Positions 37,916 through 48,340 are shown, counted from the first letter of the stretch. The stretch: 64,000 bases of DNA from Coriobacteriaceae bacterium AF45-21 (GCA_027682925.1 JAQCYU010000002.1:1-64000), one strand, 5' to 3'. The notes: generated by a model not told the origin, from the sequence alone. Made by a program: numbers and translations.

Positions 37916-38774
37916 ATGACAACTTCGCCTTTGGCAAACCCCACGGCCACCAGGGAGCTGCTGGAGGAGTTTGGCCTTGCGACCAAGCATCGCCTGGGCC
38001 AGAACTTTCTAATCGACAATCATGTGATCGAGCGTATCTGCGAGCTTGCCGAGCTTGCAGGTGACGAGCGCGTACTCGAGGTGGGTCCGGGTTGTGGAAC
38101 GTTGACACTTGCGTTACTGCAGGAAGCGGCGTGCGTTACGTCCATTGAGGCCGATCCCGAGCTTGAGCCGGTGCTCGATGCCCACGCCGCCGACTATGCC
38201 AACTTCCGCTTTATCATGGGCGATGCGCTCAAGGTGACGCCGGAGCAGATTGAGCAGGCCGCCGGTGGTGAACCCACGGTGTTTGTCGCGAATCTGCCTA
38301 TAACGTGGCGGCGACGATCATTCTTCAGTCTTCCAGACGATGCCCGCGCTTAAGCGCGCTGTCGTCATGGTGCAAAAGGAGGTTGCCGATCGCATTGCCG
38401 CAGTGCCGGGCAACAAGACCTATGGCGGCTATACGGCAAAGCTCGGCCTGTATGCGCAGGTGACGGGTCGCTTTGAGGTGCCGCCGCGTTGCTTTATGCC
38501 GGCGCCGCACGTGGACTCGACCGTCGTGCGTATCGACCGTGTTGACGGTGTGATGCCCGAAGAACTCGATCGCGAATTTGTGGCCCGCGTGATTGACGCT
38601 GCATTTGCTCAGCGTCGCAAGACCATCCGCAATTCCATGAGCGCCAACGGTTTTGCCAAGGACGTGCTCGATGCCGCCTTTGAGGCTTGCGGTATCGCAC
38701 CCACCACGCGCGCCGAGACGCTTGATGTTGCCGACTTTGTCCGTCTGGCCCAGGAGCTCATCCATGATGCCTAA
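37916..38774 (+). CDS. rsmA: 16S rRNA A1518/A1519 dimethyltransferase (one-base frameshift near 38298)
   Basis: KsgA: dimethylates two adenines in helix 45 of 16S rRNA. ATG 37916 follows AAGGAGG. KHRLGQNFLID and the SAM-binding VLEVGPGCGTLTLALL identify it. VFVANLPYNVAATIILQ, the catalytic NLPY motif, is broken near 38298; restoring one C (CTGCCCTAT) repairs it. The second part (VQKEVADRIAAVPGNKTYGG...CFMPAPHVDSTVVRI) is unmistakable. Repaired length is about 286 residues. Its last bases overlap the tatD start. Confidence 0.93.
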
Positions 38775-39681
38775 TGCCGAACGCGTGACGTTTACCAAGA
38801 AAAAGAAGACGGTTGCTTGTCCCGTGCCCTTGGCACCGCTTGCTGACACGCATGCGCATCTGCTTTCGTTTTGGGGCAAAGAAGTGCCCGAGACACTCGT
38901 GCGCGCCAAAGCCGCGGGCATCGACCTGTTGGTGACGGTCTTCGATCCCATTGCCGATAAGCGCAGCGTGACGGACTATAGCGACTGGCTGACGCGCGAG
39001 ATTCTGCCGATGCAGGATATCCCGCAGATCAAGTATCTTGCCGGCGTGCATCCGTATGGCGCGCCGGACTATACCGACGACGTTCACGCACAGGTCGTTG
39101 CCGCACTCGATGACCCCTTATGCGCCGGTATTGGCGAAATCGGCCTGGACTACCACATGGACTATGATGACGATATCGCGCCGGCACCTCATAACGTGCA
39201 GATTGACTGCATGGCGCGCCAGCTCGAGCTTGCCGCGTGCCGTAACGTGCCGGTGGAGTTGCACCTGCGGCACGAGGACTCGGATGGGGAGCGCACCTCG
39301 CATATGGATGCGTACAACGTGCTTCGTGAGGTGGGCGTGCCCCAGGCCGGTTGTGTGCTGCACTGCTTTGGCGAGGACCGCGCCACGATGGAGCGCTTTG
39401 TGAAGCTGGGCTGCTATATCGCCTATGGTGGTGCGGCCACCTTTAAGCGCAACGACGACGTGCGCGAGGCATTTGCGGCGACCCCGCTCGACCGCATTTT
39501 GTTCGAGACGGATTGCCCGTATATGGCTCCGGAGCCCATCCGCGGTCTTGAATGCGAGCCCGCAATGATCTCCATTACGGCAAACGCGCTGGTTAACGAC
39601 CGTGTCGATCGCACTGGTGAGGACGCCGAAACAATCGCGCAAGCCGCTTGGGAAAATGCCTGCAAACTTTTTCAAAAATAG
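38764..39681 (+). CDS. tatD: TatD family metal-dependent hydrolase
   Basis: Amidohydrolase-fold nuclease family; members act as 3'-5' DNases. 305 residues, intact. LADTHAHL carries the first metal His pair, EIGLDYH the bridging Glu, VELHLRH the next His, and LHCFGED the fourth. ETDCPYMAPEP has the final Asp. ATG 38764 overlaps the rsmA end by eleven bases. The N-terminus has a basic KKKKT stretch of unknown use. Confidence 0.92.
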   Translation: MMPNAERVTFTKKKKTVACPVPLAPLADTHAHLLSFWGKEVPETLVRAKAAGIDLLVTVFDPIADKRSVTDYSDWLTREILPMQDIPQIKYLAGVHPYGAPDYTDDVHAQVVAALDDPLCAGIGEIGLDYHMDYDDDIAPAPHNVQIDCMARQLELAACRNVPVELHLRHEDSDGERTSHMDAYNVLREVGVPQAGCVLHCFGEDRATMERFVKLGCYIAYGGAATFKRNDDVREAFAATPLDRILFETDCPYMAPEPIRGLECEPAMISITANALVNDRVDRTGEDAETIAQAAWENACKLFQK

Positions 39682-39684
39682 TTC

Positions 39685-39713
39685 TTGCGTTCGCGATGGC
39701 GCTCCGTTATTCT
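39685..39713 (+). promoter_or_regulatory. Promoter of tRNA-Leu
   Basis: TTGCGT (39685-39690) and TATTCT (39708-39713) with a 17-base spacer, twelve bases before the tRNA and immediately after tatD. Confidence 0.7.
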
Positions 39714-39724
39714 AATTCCTGCAC

Positions 39725-39811
39725 GCGGGCGTGGCGGAATTGGCAGACGCGTACGGTTCAGGTCCGTATGGGGGCAACCCCATGAAGGTTCAAGTCCTTT
39801 CGCCCGCACCA
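39725..39811 (+). tRNA. tRNA-Leu (CAG)
   Basis: Class II tRNA with a long variable arm. The anticodon stem TACGG/CCGTA encloses TTCAGGT, giving CAG. The acceptor GCGGGCG/CGCCCGC is perfect, and CCA is encoded (39809-39811). The T-arm is GGTTCAAGTCC. Confidence 0.95.
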
Positions 39812-40043
39812 TTGATTGAAAGAGCTCCCAGCAGTGGGGGCTTTTTTGTTATGTGCCCATCGCAGGGACTTGAACCTGTGAAGGAGCGAGCGTCAAGAAA
39901 ACGCGGAGCGTTTTTAGCGAGCTGGCGAGTCCGCCGGCAGGCGGGCGAAGCCGGTGCGGATCCGCGAAGCGGATACGCGGACGTCCTTTCGCCCGCACCA
40001 TTGATTGAAAGAGCTCCCAGCAATGGGAGCTCTTTTTGTTATG
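39794..40043 (+). repeat. tRNA-tail element after tRNA-Leu
   Basis: Copy A of the tRNA 3' end plus terminator (39794-39853) is repeated as copy B (39983-40043), period 189 bp, with few changes. The terminator stem GAGCTCCC/GGGAGCTC is perfect only in copy B. Between them, GGACTTGAACC (39866-39876) is an exact inverted copy of this tRNA's T-arm (39787-39797). AAAACGC-gga-GCGTTTT (39898-39914) follows, then more GC hairpins (for example ATCCGC-gaa-GCGGAT at 39960-39974) and GGAC directly before copy B. No gene is seen. Confidence 0.8.
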
Positions 40044-40100
40044 CACGATCTCCTTGGACGGGTATCCTAGTACCAACGTGTGCCTATCAGAGGAGAGACC

Positions 40101-41039
40101 ATGCTGTTTTCCGGTATCATCGCCGCCCTTACCAGCCTTTTGATTCCCATCATCATCCTGTTGTTGCTGCTCCCCAACGCCTGTTATGTCGTTGAACAGC
40201 AGCACGCCGTAATCATCGAGCGCTTGGGTAAGTTCAACCGTATCGTCAACGCGGGCTTCCACGTGAAGGTGCCCGTGATCGACCGCAAGGCCGCCACGGT
40301 GAGCCTGCGCACCATGAAAAACGGTTTTGGCATCGACGTTAAGACCCAGGACAACGTGACCATCGGTCTTGAGGTCTCCGCTCAGTACCACGTGAGCTAC
40401 GACATGGGCGCCGGCCCGGCAGATTCGGGCATCTACAAGAGCTACTACATGCTGCAGGAGCCCGTCGACCAGATGCGCGACTTCATCACCGACGCCCTGC
40501 GCTCCTCCATCCCCGTCTACACACTCGATGAGGTCTTTGCCAAGAAGGATGACATCGCCAAGGATGTCAACGCTACCGTTTCCGAGCAGATGGCCGCCTA
40601 CGGCTTCACCCTCGTGTCGACGCTCATCACCAAAATCGCACTGCCGACCGAGGTCGAGAACTCCATGAACGACATCAACGCCGCCCAGCGCAAGCGCGCT
40701 GCTGCGCAGGAGCTCGCCGAGGCCGACCGCATCAAGCGCGTCACCGAGGCGACCGCCGAGGCCGAGGCGATGGAAAAGGCGGGCGAAGGCATCGCCAACC
40801 AGCGCAAGGCCATCGCGCTGGGCATCAAGGATTCGCTCGAGATCATCCAGGAGACGGGAGTCGGTAACGACGAGGCCAACCAGCTGTTCATGTTCACGCA
40901 GTGGTCCGAGATGATGACGGAGTTCGCTCGCACGGGTAAAACCTCGACGGTCGTGCTGCCGAGCGATTTCTCACAGTCGGCCTCGATGTTCGAGCAGATG
41001 CTGGCCGCCGGCAAAGTTCAAAACGACTCGAAGGAGTAG
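40101..41039 (+). CDS. SPFH/band-7 family membrane protein
   Basis: Stomatin/QmcA-like protein with a single N-terminal membrane segment (LIPIIILLLLLPNACYVV). The SPFH domain follows (VVEQQHAVIIERLGKFNRIVNAGFHVKVPVID), then a charged coiled coil (RKRAAAQELAEADRIKRVTEATAEAEAMEKA). About 312 residues; AGAGGAGAG precedes ATG 40101. Such proteins form large membrane-bound rings or microdomain scaffolds. Its stop is followed at once by rlmH. Confidence 0.9.
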   Translation: MLFSGIIAALTSLLIPIIILLLLLPNACYVVEQQHAVIIERLGKFNRIVNAGFHVKVPVIDRKAATVSLRTMKNGFGIDVKTQDNVTIGLEVSAQYHVSYDMGAGPADSGIYKSYYMLQEPVDQMRDFITDALRSSIPVYTLDEVFAKKDDIAKDVNATVSEQMAAYGFTLVSTLITKIALPTEVENSMNDINAAQRKRAAAQELAEADRIKRVTEATAEAEAMEKAGEGIANQRKAIALGIKDSLEIIQETGVGNDEANQLFMFTQWSEMMTEFARTGKTSTVVLPSDFSQSASMFEQMLAAGKVQNDSKE

Positions 41040-41045
41040 GTGCGC

Positions 41046-41516
41046 GTGAAGTACACCGTTGTATGCGTCGGTAAGCTCAAGGAGCGCTTTTGGAAGGACG
41101 CGTGCGCTGAGTACACCAAGCGCCTAGGTGCCTATGCCAAGGTGGATATCCGCGAGGTGGCCGATATCGACCCGGCTAAGGCGGGCGGCGTGGATGCCGC
41201 GCGCGACAAGGAGGGGGCGGCGATTCTTGCCGCCTTGCCATCTCGAGCGCATGTGATCCTGCTGGCTATCGAGGGCAAGGAGCGCTCGAGCGAGGAGTTT
41301 TCGGCGAGGCTCGACGATCTTATGCTGCGAGGTAGTAGCGACATTGCCTTTGTAATCGGCGGTTCGGACGGCGTGAGTGATGAGGTGCGCGCCCGCGCCG
41401 ACGAGATGCTCAGCTTTGGGCGCATTACCTTGCCGCACAACCTGGCGCGCGTGGTGCTGCTGGAGCAGATCTACCGCGCCTGCAAGATTAGCCGTGGCGA
41501 GCCGTATCACAAGTAG
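41046..41516 (+). CDS. rlmH: 23S rRNA pseudouridine-1915 N3-methyltransferase RlmH
   Basis: SPOUT methyltransferase acting on 70S ribosomes. KYTVVCVGKLKERFW is the N-terminal signature, and FVIGGSDGVSDEV and LPHNLARVVLLEQIYRA form the SPOUT knot and C-terminus ending EPYHK. GTG 41046 gives 156 residues, the normal length; GTG 41040 is an alternative. GAAGGAG lies inside the end of the upstream SPFH gene. Confidence 0.95.
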   Translation: MKYTVVCVGKLKERFWKDACAEYTKRLGAYAKVDIREVADIDPAKAGGVDAARDKEGAAILAALPSRAHVILLAIEGKERSSEEFSARLDDLMLRGSSDIAFVIGGSDGVSDEVRARADEMLSFGRITLPHNLARVVLLEQIYRACKISRGEPYHK

Positions 41517-41590
41517 GTCGGCAATACGAAACAATAGCGTGGGACAATGACTTTCGTTTTTGAGGAACGCATCTGAGAGGACTGTGTGAT

Positions 41591-42361
41591 ATGAAGATCG
41601 GATTTGTCGGTTTTGGCAATATGGCGAGTGCTATGGCCGATGGCTGGATTGCCGCCGGCGTGGCCGCGGGCGACATGTGCGCCTGCGCAGGCCGCTACGA
41701 TGCTTTGGTCGAGCGTTGCGAGGTGCGCGGCATGGTCGCCTGCCACGATGCCGCCGAGGTTGTCGCCGCATCCGATATCGTGGTCGCTGCGGTCAAACCG
41801 TACATGATCGAGAAGGTATTCGCCCCGCTCAAGGATGCTCTTGCCAAAAAGGTCGTTCTGTCGGTTGCCTGGACCTGGGACAGTGCCAAGTGGGAGCAGG
41901 TCCTGCCGGGCGTCGCGCATATCTCGACGGTGCCCAACACGCCGGTTTCGGTGGGCGAGGGCGTCATCGCCTGCGAGAAGGCTTCGACGCTTAACGACGA
42001 GCAGCGTGCTGTGGTGCTCGACCTGCTCGGTAAGCTTGGCGCTGTCGTCGAGCTCGACACAAGCCTGCTGTTTGTGGGCGGCACGGTGGGTGGTTGCGCT
42101 CCGGCGTTTGTCGCCATGGCAATCGAGGCCCTGGGCGATGCGGCGGTCAAGCACGGTATCCCGCGTGCGGATGCTTATCGCATTGTGAGCCAGATGGTGC
42201 TGGGTACGGCAAAGCTGCAGCTTGCAACTGGCCAGCATCCTGCGGCGATGAAGGATGCCGTATGCTCGCCCGGTGGTGCCACCATCAAGGGCGTCGTTGC
42301 GCTCGAGGACGCCGGCATGCGCAGCGCCCTGGTCAAGGCAATCGACGCAACCCTCCAGTAA
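41591..42361 (+). CDS. proC: Pyrroline-5-carboxylate reductase
   Basis: Last step of proline synthesis, reducing P5C with NAD(P)H. 256 residues. The Rossmann start is KIGFVGFGNMASAMADGW. VVAAVKPYMIEKV and STVPNTPVSVGEG are conserved. Near the end GQHPAAMKDAVCSPGGATIKGV is the ProC signature. GAGAGGAC lies upstream of ATG 41591. A nested hairpin element follows. Confidence 0.95.
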   Translation: MKIGFVGFGNMASAMADGWIAAGVAAGDMCACAGRYDALVERCEVRGMVACHDAAEVVAASDIVVAAVKPYMIEKVFAPLKDALAKKVVLSVAWTWDSAKWEQVLPGVAHISTVPNTPVSVGEGVIACEKASTLNDEQRAVVLDLLGKLGAVVELDTSLLFVGGTVGGCAPAFVAMAIEALGDAAVKHGIPRADAYRIVSQMVLGTAKLQLATGQHPAAMKDAVCSPGGATIKGVVALEDAGMRSALVKAIDATLQ

Positions 42362-42367
42362 AACCGA

Positions 42368-42515
42368 CCAAAAAAGGGACAGGTTTATGTTGGCAGGTTT
42401 TTCCTGCGGTTTTGTCCTTTTAGCGAAAAGTGCCCCGCAACTGGCTCAATTCCAGTTGCGGGGCACTTGCGTTTGCCCAGATAAAACCGACCAAAATAAA
42501 CCTGTCCCTTTTTGG
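42368..42515. terminator. Nested inverted repeats between proC and a small membrane gene
   Basis: The outer arms are 42368-42387 (CCAAAAAAGGGACAGGTTTA) and 42497-42515 (TAAACCTGTCCCTTTTTGG). An inner perfect 17-bp hairpin lies at 42428-42444 and 42452-42468 (AAGTGCCCCGCAACTGG and complement). A direct repeat, AAAACCGACCAAAA, lies at both sides (42360 and 42483). Both proC (plus) and the small gene (minus) end here, so it probably acts as a bidirectional terminator. Confidence 0.75.
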
Positions 42516-42519
42516 CAGG

Positions 42520-42693
42520 TTAGTCCCAGAAGCTGTCTTCTTCGTCCTCGGACTTGGGGCCGCGGTCGACATACATCTTATGGGTGCGCTTCTCCATTAC
42601 AAAGGCAATAATCGCAAACAGCAGGATGCCGCCGGCGAAAAGGATGGCAAAACCGGTGCGGGTGCCAAACAAAAAGGAAAAAACTGCGTCCAT
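42520..42693 (-). CDS. Small membrane protein (57 residues)
   Basis: A short gene read on the minus strand from ATG 42693: MDAVFSFLFGTRTGFAILF, then AGGILLFAIIAFVMEK, a cytosolic basic patch (RTHKMYVDRGPKSE) and an acidic end (DEEDSFWD). It has one or two membrane segments. From memory it resembles a short coriobacterial membrane family (DUF6724). It is divergent from serS and convergent with proC. Function unknown. Confidence 0.7.
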   Translation of the reverse strand: MDAVFSFLFGTRTGFAILFAGGILLFAIIAFVMEKRTHKMYVDRGPKSEDEEDSFWD

Positions 42694-42804
42694 TGGGTGC
42701 CTTCTTGCGTAGTTGAGTTGGGTCGTAAACGCTCATAAGTATATACTTGCCCATACATGTACAAGGTTGCAACCTAAATGGAATGTATATCGCCGGAGGA
42801 TCTA

Positions 42805-44086
<1,282 letters not shown>

Positions 44087-44109
44087 ATTGGCTGCATAAG
44101 CGATTTGCT

Positions 44110-44140
44110 AGGGCACTCCTTTTTGGGGTGCCCTTTTTGT
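44110..44140 (+). terminator. Terminator of serS
   Basis: AGGGCAC (44110-44116) pairs with GTGCCCT (44128-44134), followed by T-rich sequence. Confidence 0.85.
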
Positions 44141-44257
44141 GTGCGGCCATACCATGCTGTGCGGACAGCTCAATAGAAAACACACGAACAACTGTTCTGT
44201 ATACAGCCATCTACCTGCTATGCTTTTGCTAAATAAGAGCGAGAGAAAGGGGACGCG

Positions 44258-44635
44258 ATGGAGCTGTTTGATGATCGGGTGGTTTTGTTTGAGAGCGACG
44301 AGGGCGGGGAGTACCTGCTTGTGACGTGTGAGCCGTCTGGCATGGGTGGCCTGGTGGTTCGACAGACGAGCGAGGGTCCGTTGACCCAATGGTGCTACGA
44401 GGAGTCGCCGCATGTGGTTGAGACGTTTGTGGCGCACGAGGGGCTTGTGGCCCTGGAGCATTTCTATGGGGTCCGGACATCTAACCAGGTTGCTCGCATG
44501 TTGAGTATCTCGTTTGCCGATTATGATTGTGCCCAGCGGGTGAGATCGCTCCTGAGGGAACTTGATGCTAAGTTTGACGTGATCGAAAAGCCAATCGATC
44601 GTACGGGGAACGACGGTATATGCGGAGCAGCATGA
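44258..44635 (+). CDS. Small protein of unknown function
   Basis: 125 residues, no membrane segment. ATG 44258 follows AGAAAGGGGACG. The sequence begins MELFDDRVVLFESDEGGEYLL and has LTQWCYEESPHVVETFVAHEG and ARMLSISFADYDCAQRVRSLLRELDAKFDVIE. The length and composition look like a genuine soluble protein. I do not recognise a family. It is followed by the tRNA-Arg cluster. Confidence 0.65.
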   Translation: MELFDDRVVLFESDEGGEYLLVTCEPSGMGGLVVRQTSEGPLTQWCYEESPHVVETFVAHEGLVALEHFYGVRTSNQVARMLSISFADYDCAQRVRSLLRELDAKFDVIEKPIDRTGNDGICGAA

Positions 44636-44671
44636 CAAAACTGCGTTCCACAAAAAAGTTTGAGATTGTGC

Positions 44672-44700
44672 TTGACTCCAATAAGCTAAAGTGGTTTTAT
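44672..44700 (+). promoter_or_regulatory. Promoter of the first tRNA-Arg
   Basis: TTGACT (44672-44677) and TTTTAT (44695-44700) with a 17-base spacer. Confidence 0.7.
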
Positions 44701-44712
44701 ATGTTTTGCGCT

Positions 44713-44789
44713 GCGGCGTTACCTCAGCTGGATAGAGGGTCTGACTACGAATCAGAACGTCATAGGTTCGAATCCTATACGCCGCACCA
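44713..44789 (+). tRNA. tRNA-Arg (ACG), copy 1
   Basis: Cloverleaf with acceptor GCGGCGT/ACGCCGC, anticodon loop CTACGAA (ACG) and encoded CCA. A terminator follows (GCCTCCGGCAACGGGGGC plus T). Beyond it, GGATTCGAACCT (44844-44855) is an inverted copy of the T-arm, within ACACCGCATGGATTCGAACC and then TCGGTCGAGGC. Confidence 0.95.
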
Positions 44790-44911
44790 ATTGAACTTGA
44801 AGCCTCCGGCAACGGGGGCTTTTCTTTTATGGCAACACCGCATGGATTCGAACCTCGGTCGAGGCACGAACAACTTAATTATCACTCCGTAAAATTTTTT
44901 CTAATTGTCGC

Positions 44912-44940
44912 TTGACCCATCGGGGGCTCGCGTGCATAAT
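44912..44940 (+). promoter_or_regulatory. Promoter of the second tRNA-Arg
   Basis: TTGACC (44912-44917) and CATAAT (44935-44940), 17-base spacer. Confidence 0.85.
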
Positions 44941-44952
44941 AATCCGTGCGTT

Positions 44953-45029
44953 GCGGCGTTACCTCAGCTGGATAGAGGGTCTGACTACGAATCAGAACGT
45001 CATAGGTTCGAATCCTATACGCCGCACCA
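44953..45029 (+). tRNA. tRNA-Arg (ACG), copy 2
   Basis: Identical to copy 1 over the mature tRNA. It is followed by a terminator (GCCTCCGGTAACGGAGGC plus T). Unlike copies 1 and 3, no inverted T-arm is seen after it. Confidence 0.95.
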
Positions 45030-45147
45030 ACTGAACTTTAAAGCCTCCGGTAACGGAGGCTTTTCTTATATCGCGATGCGTCGAAGATCGCGCCAAGCCC
45101 TCCAAATGATTAAAAATCAAATTCGATAACTTTTTTTGAAAAAATGC

Positions 45148-45176
45148 TTGACCATTATTCAGTCCCTGTGCATAAT
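45148..45176 (+). promoter_or_regulatory. Promoter of the third tRNA-Arg
   Basis: TTGACC (45148-45153) and CATAAT (45171-45176), 17-base spacer; nearly the same boxes as copy 2. Confidence 0.85.
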
Positions 45177-45188
45177 AATCAACAAGTT

Positions 45189-45265
45189 GCGGCGTTACCT
45201 CAGCTGGATAGAGGGTCTGACTACGAATCAGAACGTCATAGGTTCGAATCCTATACGCCGCACCA
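45189..45265 (+). tRNA. tRNA-Arg (ACG), copy 3
   Basis: Identical mature sequence to copies 1 and 2. Its terminator is GCTCCCGGCAACGGGGGC plus T. GATTCGAACCT (45321-45331), an inverted T-arm, follows in the same ACACCGCAT...TCGGTCGAGGC context as after copy 1. Confidence 0.95.
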
Positions 45266-45450
45266 TTTGAGATTAAAGCTCCCGGCAACGGGGGCTTTTC
45301 TTTTACGTAAACACCGCATTGATTCGAACCTCGGTCGAGGCGCTGGCGTAAAGCGGACGATTTCCTGTCGACTCGTGTAAGATTCCGAGTAGATGTCGCG
45401 ACTTATTCGCGACCACTCCTTCTTCAAGCGACCGATCAGGGTGATACTTC

Positions 45451-47890
45451 GTGGCAGAGCGTCCGACATACAAGCTCAGGTTTCTCGATCCCAAAAAGCG
45501 CTTTCCGGCGATGCCCGAGCAGCCTGCGGGACGCTCATATGGCGTGGTCTGGAAACTCTTTGGCGAGGATCAGCATGAATCTTGCTATGTCGTCGAATTC
45601 GTTGGCAAAAGTCATGTGTCGCTTTTGGGCTACGTAAGCGTTTCGGGCGAGGTGTACAAGGTGGACCGCCCCGTTAGCGAGACTCCGCTGCCCAACGATC
45701 CCGACATGGAACTGGTCCTTGACGAGTCGGACTCCGGTATTGGTGAGATTGTGGTTCGGGGAGCCAACGGCACAATGCGCGCGTGCGCGCGAACCGTCGG
45801 CTCTCCCGAAGGCCCCATGCGCGAGCAGTCCGACCACGAGACATGGAATTCGACCCGCTCCCTTCCTTACGGCGAGTTCATGGCATCGATGTTCCTGCGC
45901 TACGTGATATTCGCTGACTCCGAAAATGCCATTGCGAGCACGGCGGACGCCGGCGGACTCGACGAGGGTATGCAAAATGTTATCGACAAGATCAAGCTCG
46001 TAAAGTTGCCGAGCCGGTCGAGGTGTTTTTGGGCTTTAACACGGCACCGCTCCCTGATGCTATCGAGACGCTGCTTTACCGCGTTGACCATGCCGAGAAT
46101 CCGAGCGGTATCGAGCGCTATGCCGCCGCCCTTATGAGTGAAATTGACTTGCCCCGCTTGCGCACCATCGCCGCTAAGTCCGAGATGAGCCTGGCTCGCA
46201 TCGATCGCTCAAAGCTTTTCTATCTCAATTTTGATCGCAGCCTGCTGGACCAGGACGAGATTGACATGCTGCTTGCCATCGAGTGCCGTCTTAACCGTCT
46301 CTCCGCCATCCTTGAGCACATCGGGGCCGGATTGGTCCCTGCGGCATCCTCGCCGAGCCTTGAGGGCTGCGCGCTCTTTGATGCGTGGCATATCGCCAAG
46401 ACGACCAACGATGTTCCCCGACTGCTCGATACGGCCTCGAGCGATAACCCGTGGGGCAAACCGGGTACGGTGGCTTGCCAGCTGGGCGGTGAGTGGGATG
46501 TGCGTACCCGCTTCGCGCGTATTGTCGAGGCACTTAACGTGGTCACGCGGCTCGACTATACCTATCGGGCAAACGTTGCCGAGGGGATCATGCTCGTTCG
46601 GTTTGGGCAGTCTGTCGTTGATGCTATGCCACAACGTGAATACGACGCTCAAGATGACGCCTGGCGCGAGTTGGACGAGGACACGCGCGCGATCTGGGCC
46701 GCGGAGCACGATGCGCGCGTGGCGCTCACGCTTGCGGCAGCGTGTTTTGCCGCGGGCACCTGCATCACGCGCTGCTATGTGCAGATTGCTGCTCCCGACA
46801 GTGAGCAGGGCGAGTGCGTTGTCGCAACGTATTTCTTTGGGCGCGCGGCCTATCTGGCCGATTGCGTGCCTGTCGCCAAGGATCTTGAGAGCATGGACAT
46901 GGACGATATGCCGTGCAAGCGTGTGCTTGAGGCATATGAGTCAACCGCTCCGGAGACGATTGACCTGCGGAGGTTCATGCTCGTCCGCGTGATGACCATC
47001 GCATGCTGCCGCCGGCGCTGCGCGATCTGCTGCTTGCCGATACGGCTGACGAGCTGGAGGTCATGGAAGAGGACGACGACCCATACGTGGCCCGTGTTGT
47101 TGAATTGCGCGAGCAGGCAAAAGTCGACCGTACAGGTGCTTTTGAAGGCTTTTCCCGTCTTGTTGAGGAGTTGGAGGCTAAGTGCGCCGTCGCCGAGCTT
47201 TTGGCGACAGGTCCGGTTCAAACGCAGTTTTGCGATAACCAGCTGGTGCGCATGGTGCTACCGGTGTTGGAAGAAGACCGCTCTGTGCGAATCCTTCGTG
47301 CGCCCGATGCGCTGTACTTTGCCCAGCACGAGATCTGCAGCTTTTACGCCGAGCAAGAGGACTTTGAACGAGCACTGCCCGAGGTGCGCCATCTTTACGA
47401 TCTGGCGCGCTCGTCCATGCAGTCGCACTTTGCGCTCATCAACGTGCTTGCGCGTCTGGAGCGCTTTGACGAGATTATCGAGGTGGCGCGCCACGGCCTA
47501 CGTATTGCCAGCGATCGTTCTGCAATCGGCTACCTGTTCTATCGCTTGGCGTTTGCCTATTGGAATTGCGATCAGCTCGATCTGGCGCTGGCTTGTTACC
47601 GTCTGGTGCCGCGCGGCGAGGAGTCGGGCAGCAGCGCACTGGAAGAAATGCAGGGCCTTATGAACGAGATGGGCGTCAGCGAGCCTCCGACGTTCGAGGA
47701 AGCGGTCGAGACCATCCGCAAGGCTGGACTCGAGCTGCCGCCGGTGTCCGCCGTGACGAATCAGCTTGCCGATGCCGCTGTGCAACTGGTCGACAACGGC
47801 TTCTTTTTCCTGGCACGCGGTTGCATCTTCCAAATGTGGCGCACCATGGGCAACGACGAGCTCGGCTCTCTCAACCGCTCGCTGGGGTAG
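45451..47890 (+). CDS. Large TPR-like protein of unknown function (two one-base frameshifts)
   Basis: GTG 45451 begins VAERPTYKLRFLDPKKRFPAMP. One G is missing near 46005 (AAAGGTTGCC expected, giving VKVAEPVEVFLGFNTAPLP). One C is missing near 46998 (GACCCATCGC expected, giving VMTHRMLPPALRDLL). Repaired, the protein has about 813 residues with no signal peptide. The last 250 have helical-pair repeats like TPR (ALPEVRHLYDLARSSMQSHFALINVLARLERFDEIIEVARHGL and LAFAYWNCDQLDLALACYRLV). The N-terminal part is unrecognised. A scaffold or regulatory role is only a guess. Confidence 0.7.
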
Positions 47891-47939
47891 GCGAAGCTTT
47901 CAAGGAGGAAAGGCTGCTAGGCAATTAGAAAATTTCCTC

Positions 47940-47968
47940 TTGCTCATCCTTGGCTGTTTGGTTACTAT
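47940..47968 (+). promoter_or_regulatory. Promoter of tRNA-Ser
   Basis: TTGCTC (47940-47945) and TACTAT (47963-47968) with a 17-base spacer. Confidence 0.65.
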
Positions 47969-47982
47969 AGAACGGCTGTTAC

Positions 47983-48073
47983 GGAGAGCTGACCGAGAGG
48001 CCGAAGGTGCTCGCCTGCTAAGCGAGTATGCCCCAAAAGGGCATCTGGGGTTCGAATCCCCAGCTCTCCGCCA
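47983..48073 (+). tRNA. tRNA-Ser (GCT)
   Basis: Class II tRNA with a long variable arm (TGCCCCAAAAGGGCA). The anticodon stem CTCGC/GCGAG encloses CTGCTAA, giving GCT. The acceptor GGAGAGC/GCTCTCC is perfect, with discriminator G and encoded CCA. Confidence 0.95.
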
Positions 48074-48330
48074 GTATGACTTGAAAGAAGGACTCCGAAA
48101 GGGGTCCTTTTTTGTGCGAAGAACGTTGGCTGGGGATTCGAACCCGAGAGGGCACGGGCGTTAAGCAAACGCGAAAGCGTTTGTAGCCCGTGGGCGAAAA
48201 GCCGCCAGGCTTTGAAGCCGGAGGGCATGCGCAGCATGCCCGGACATCCCCAGCTCTCCGCCAGTATCAATTGAAAGAAGGGTCCCATCTGGGGCCCTTT
48301 TTTGGTGCGGAGAAAGGAGGCTGGGGATTC
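48056..48330 (+). repeat. tRNA-tail element after tRNA-Ser
   Basis: The tRNA 3' end (from ATCCCCAGC, 48056) recurs at 48246, period 190 bp, each time followed by its own terminator. GCTGGGGATTCGAACCC (48129-48145) is an exact 17-base inverted copy of the tRNA T-arm (48048-48064). AAACGC-gaaa-GCGTTT (48167-48182), a GC stem, GGGCATGC-gca-GCATGCCC (48223-48241) and GGAC then lead into copy B. A second inverted T-arm (GGCTGGGGATTCGAACC, from 48319) follows copy B. No gene is seen here. Confidence 0.8.
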
Positions 48331-48340
48331 GAACCTCAAA

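Noticed and set aside
44108..44812. Minus-strand frame containing AAYRIRTYDVLIRSQTLYPAEV, and the similar one at 44992-45288
   Set aside because: These translate the antisense of the tRNA-Arg genes, a known source of false genes.
44713..45265. The tRNA-Arg repeats as a CRISPR-like array
   Set aside because: The repeats are complete tRNA genes with their own promoters and terminators.
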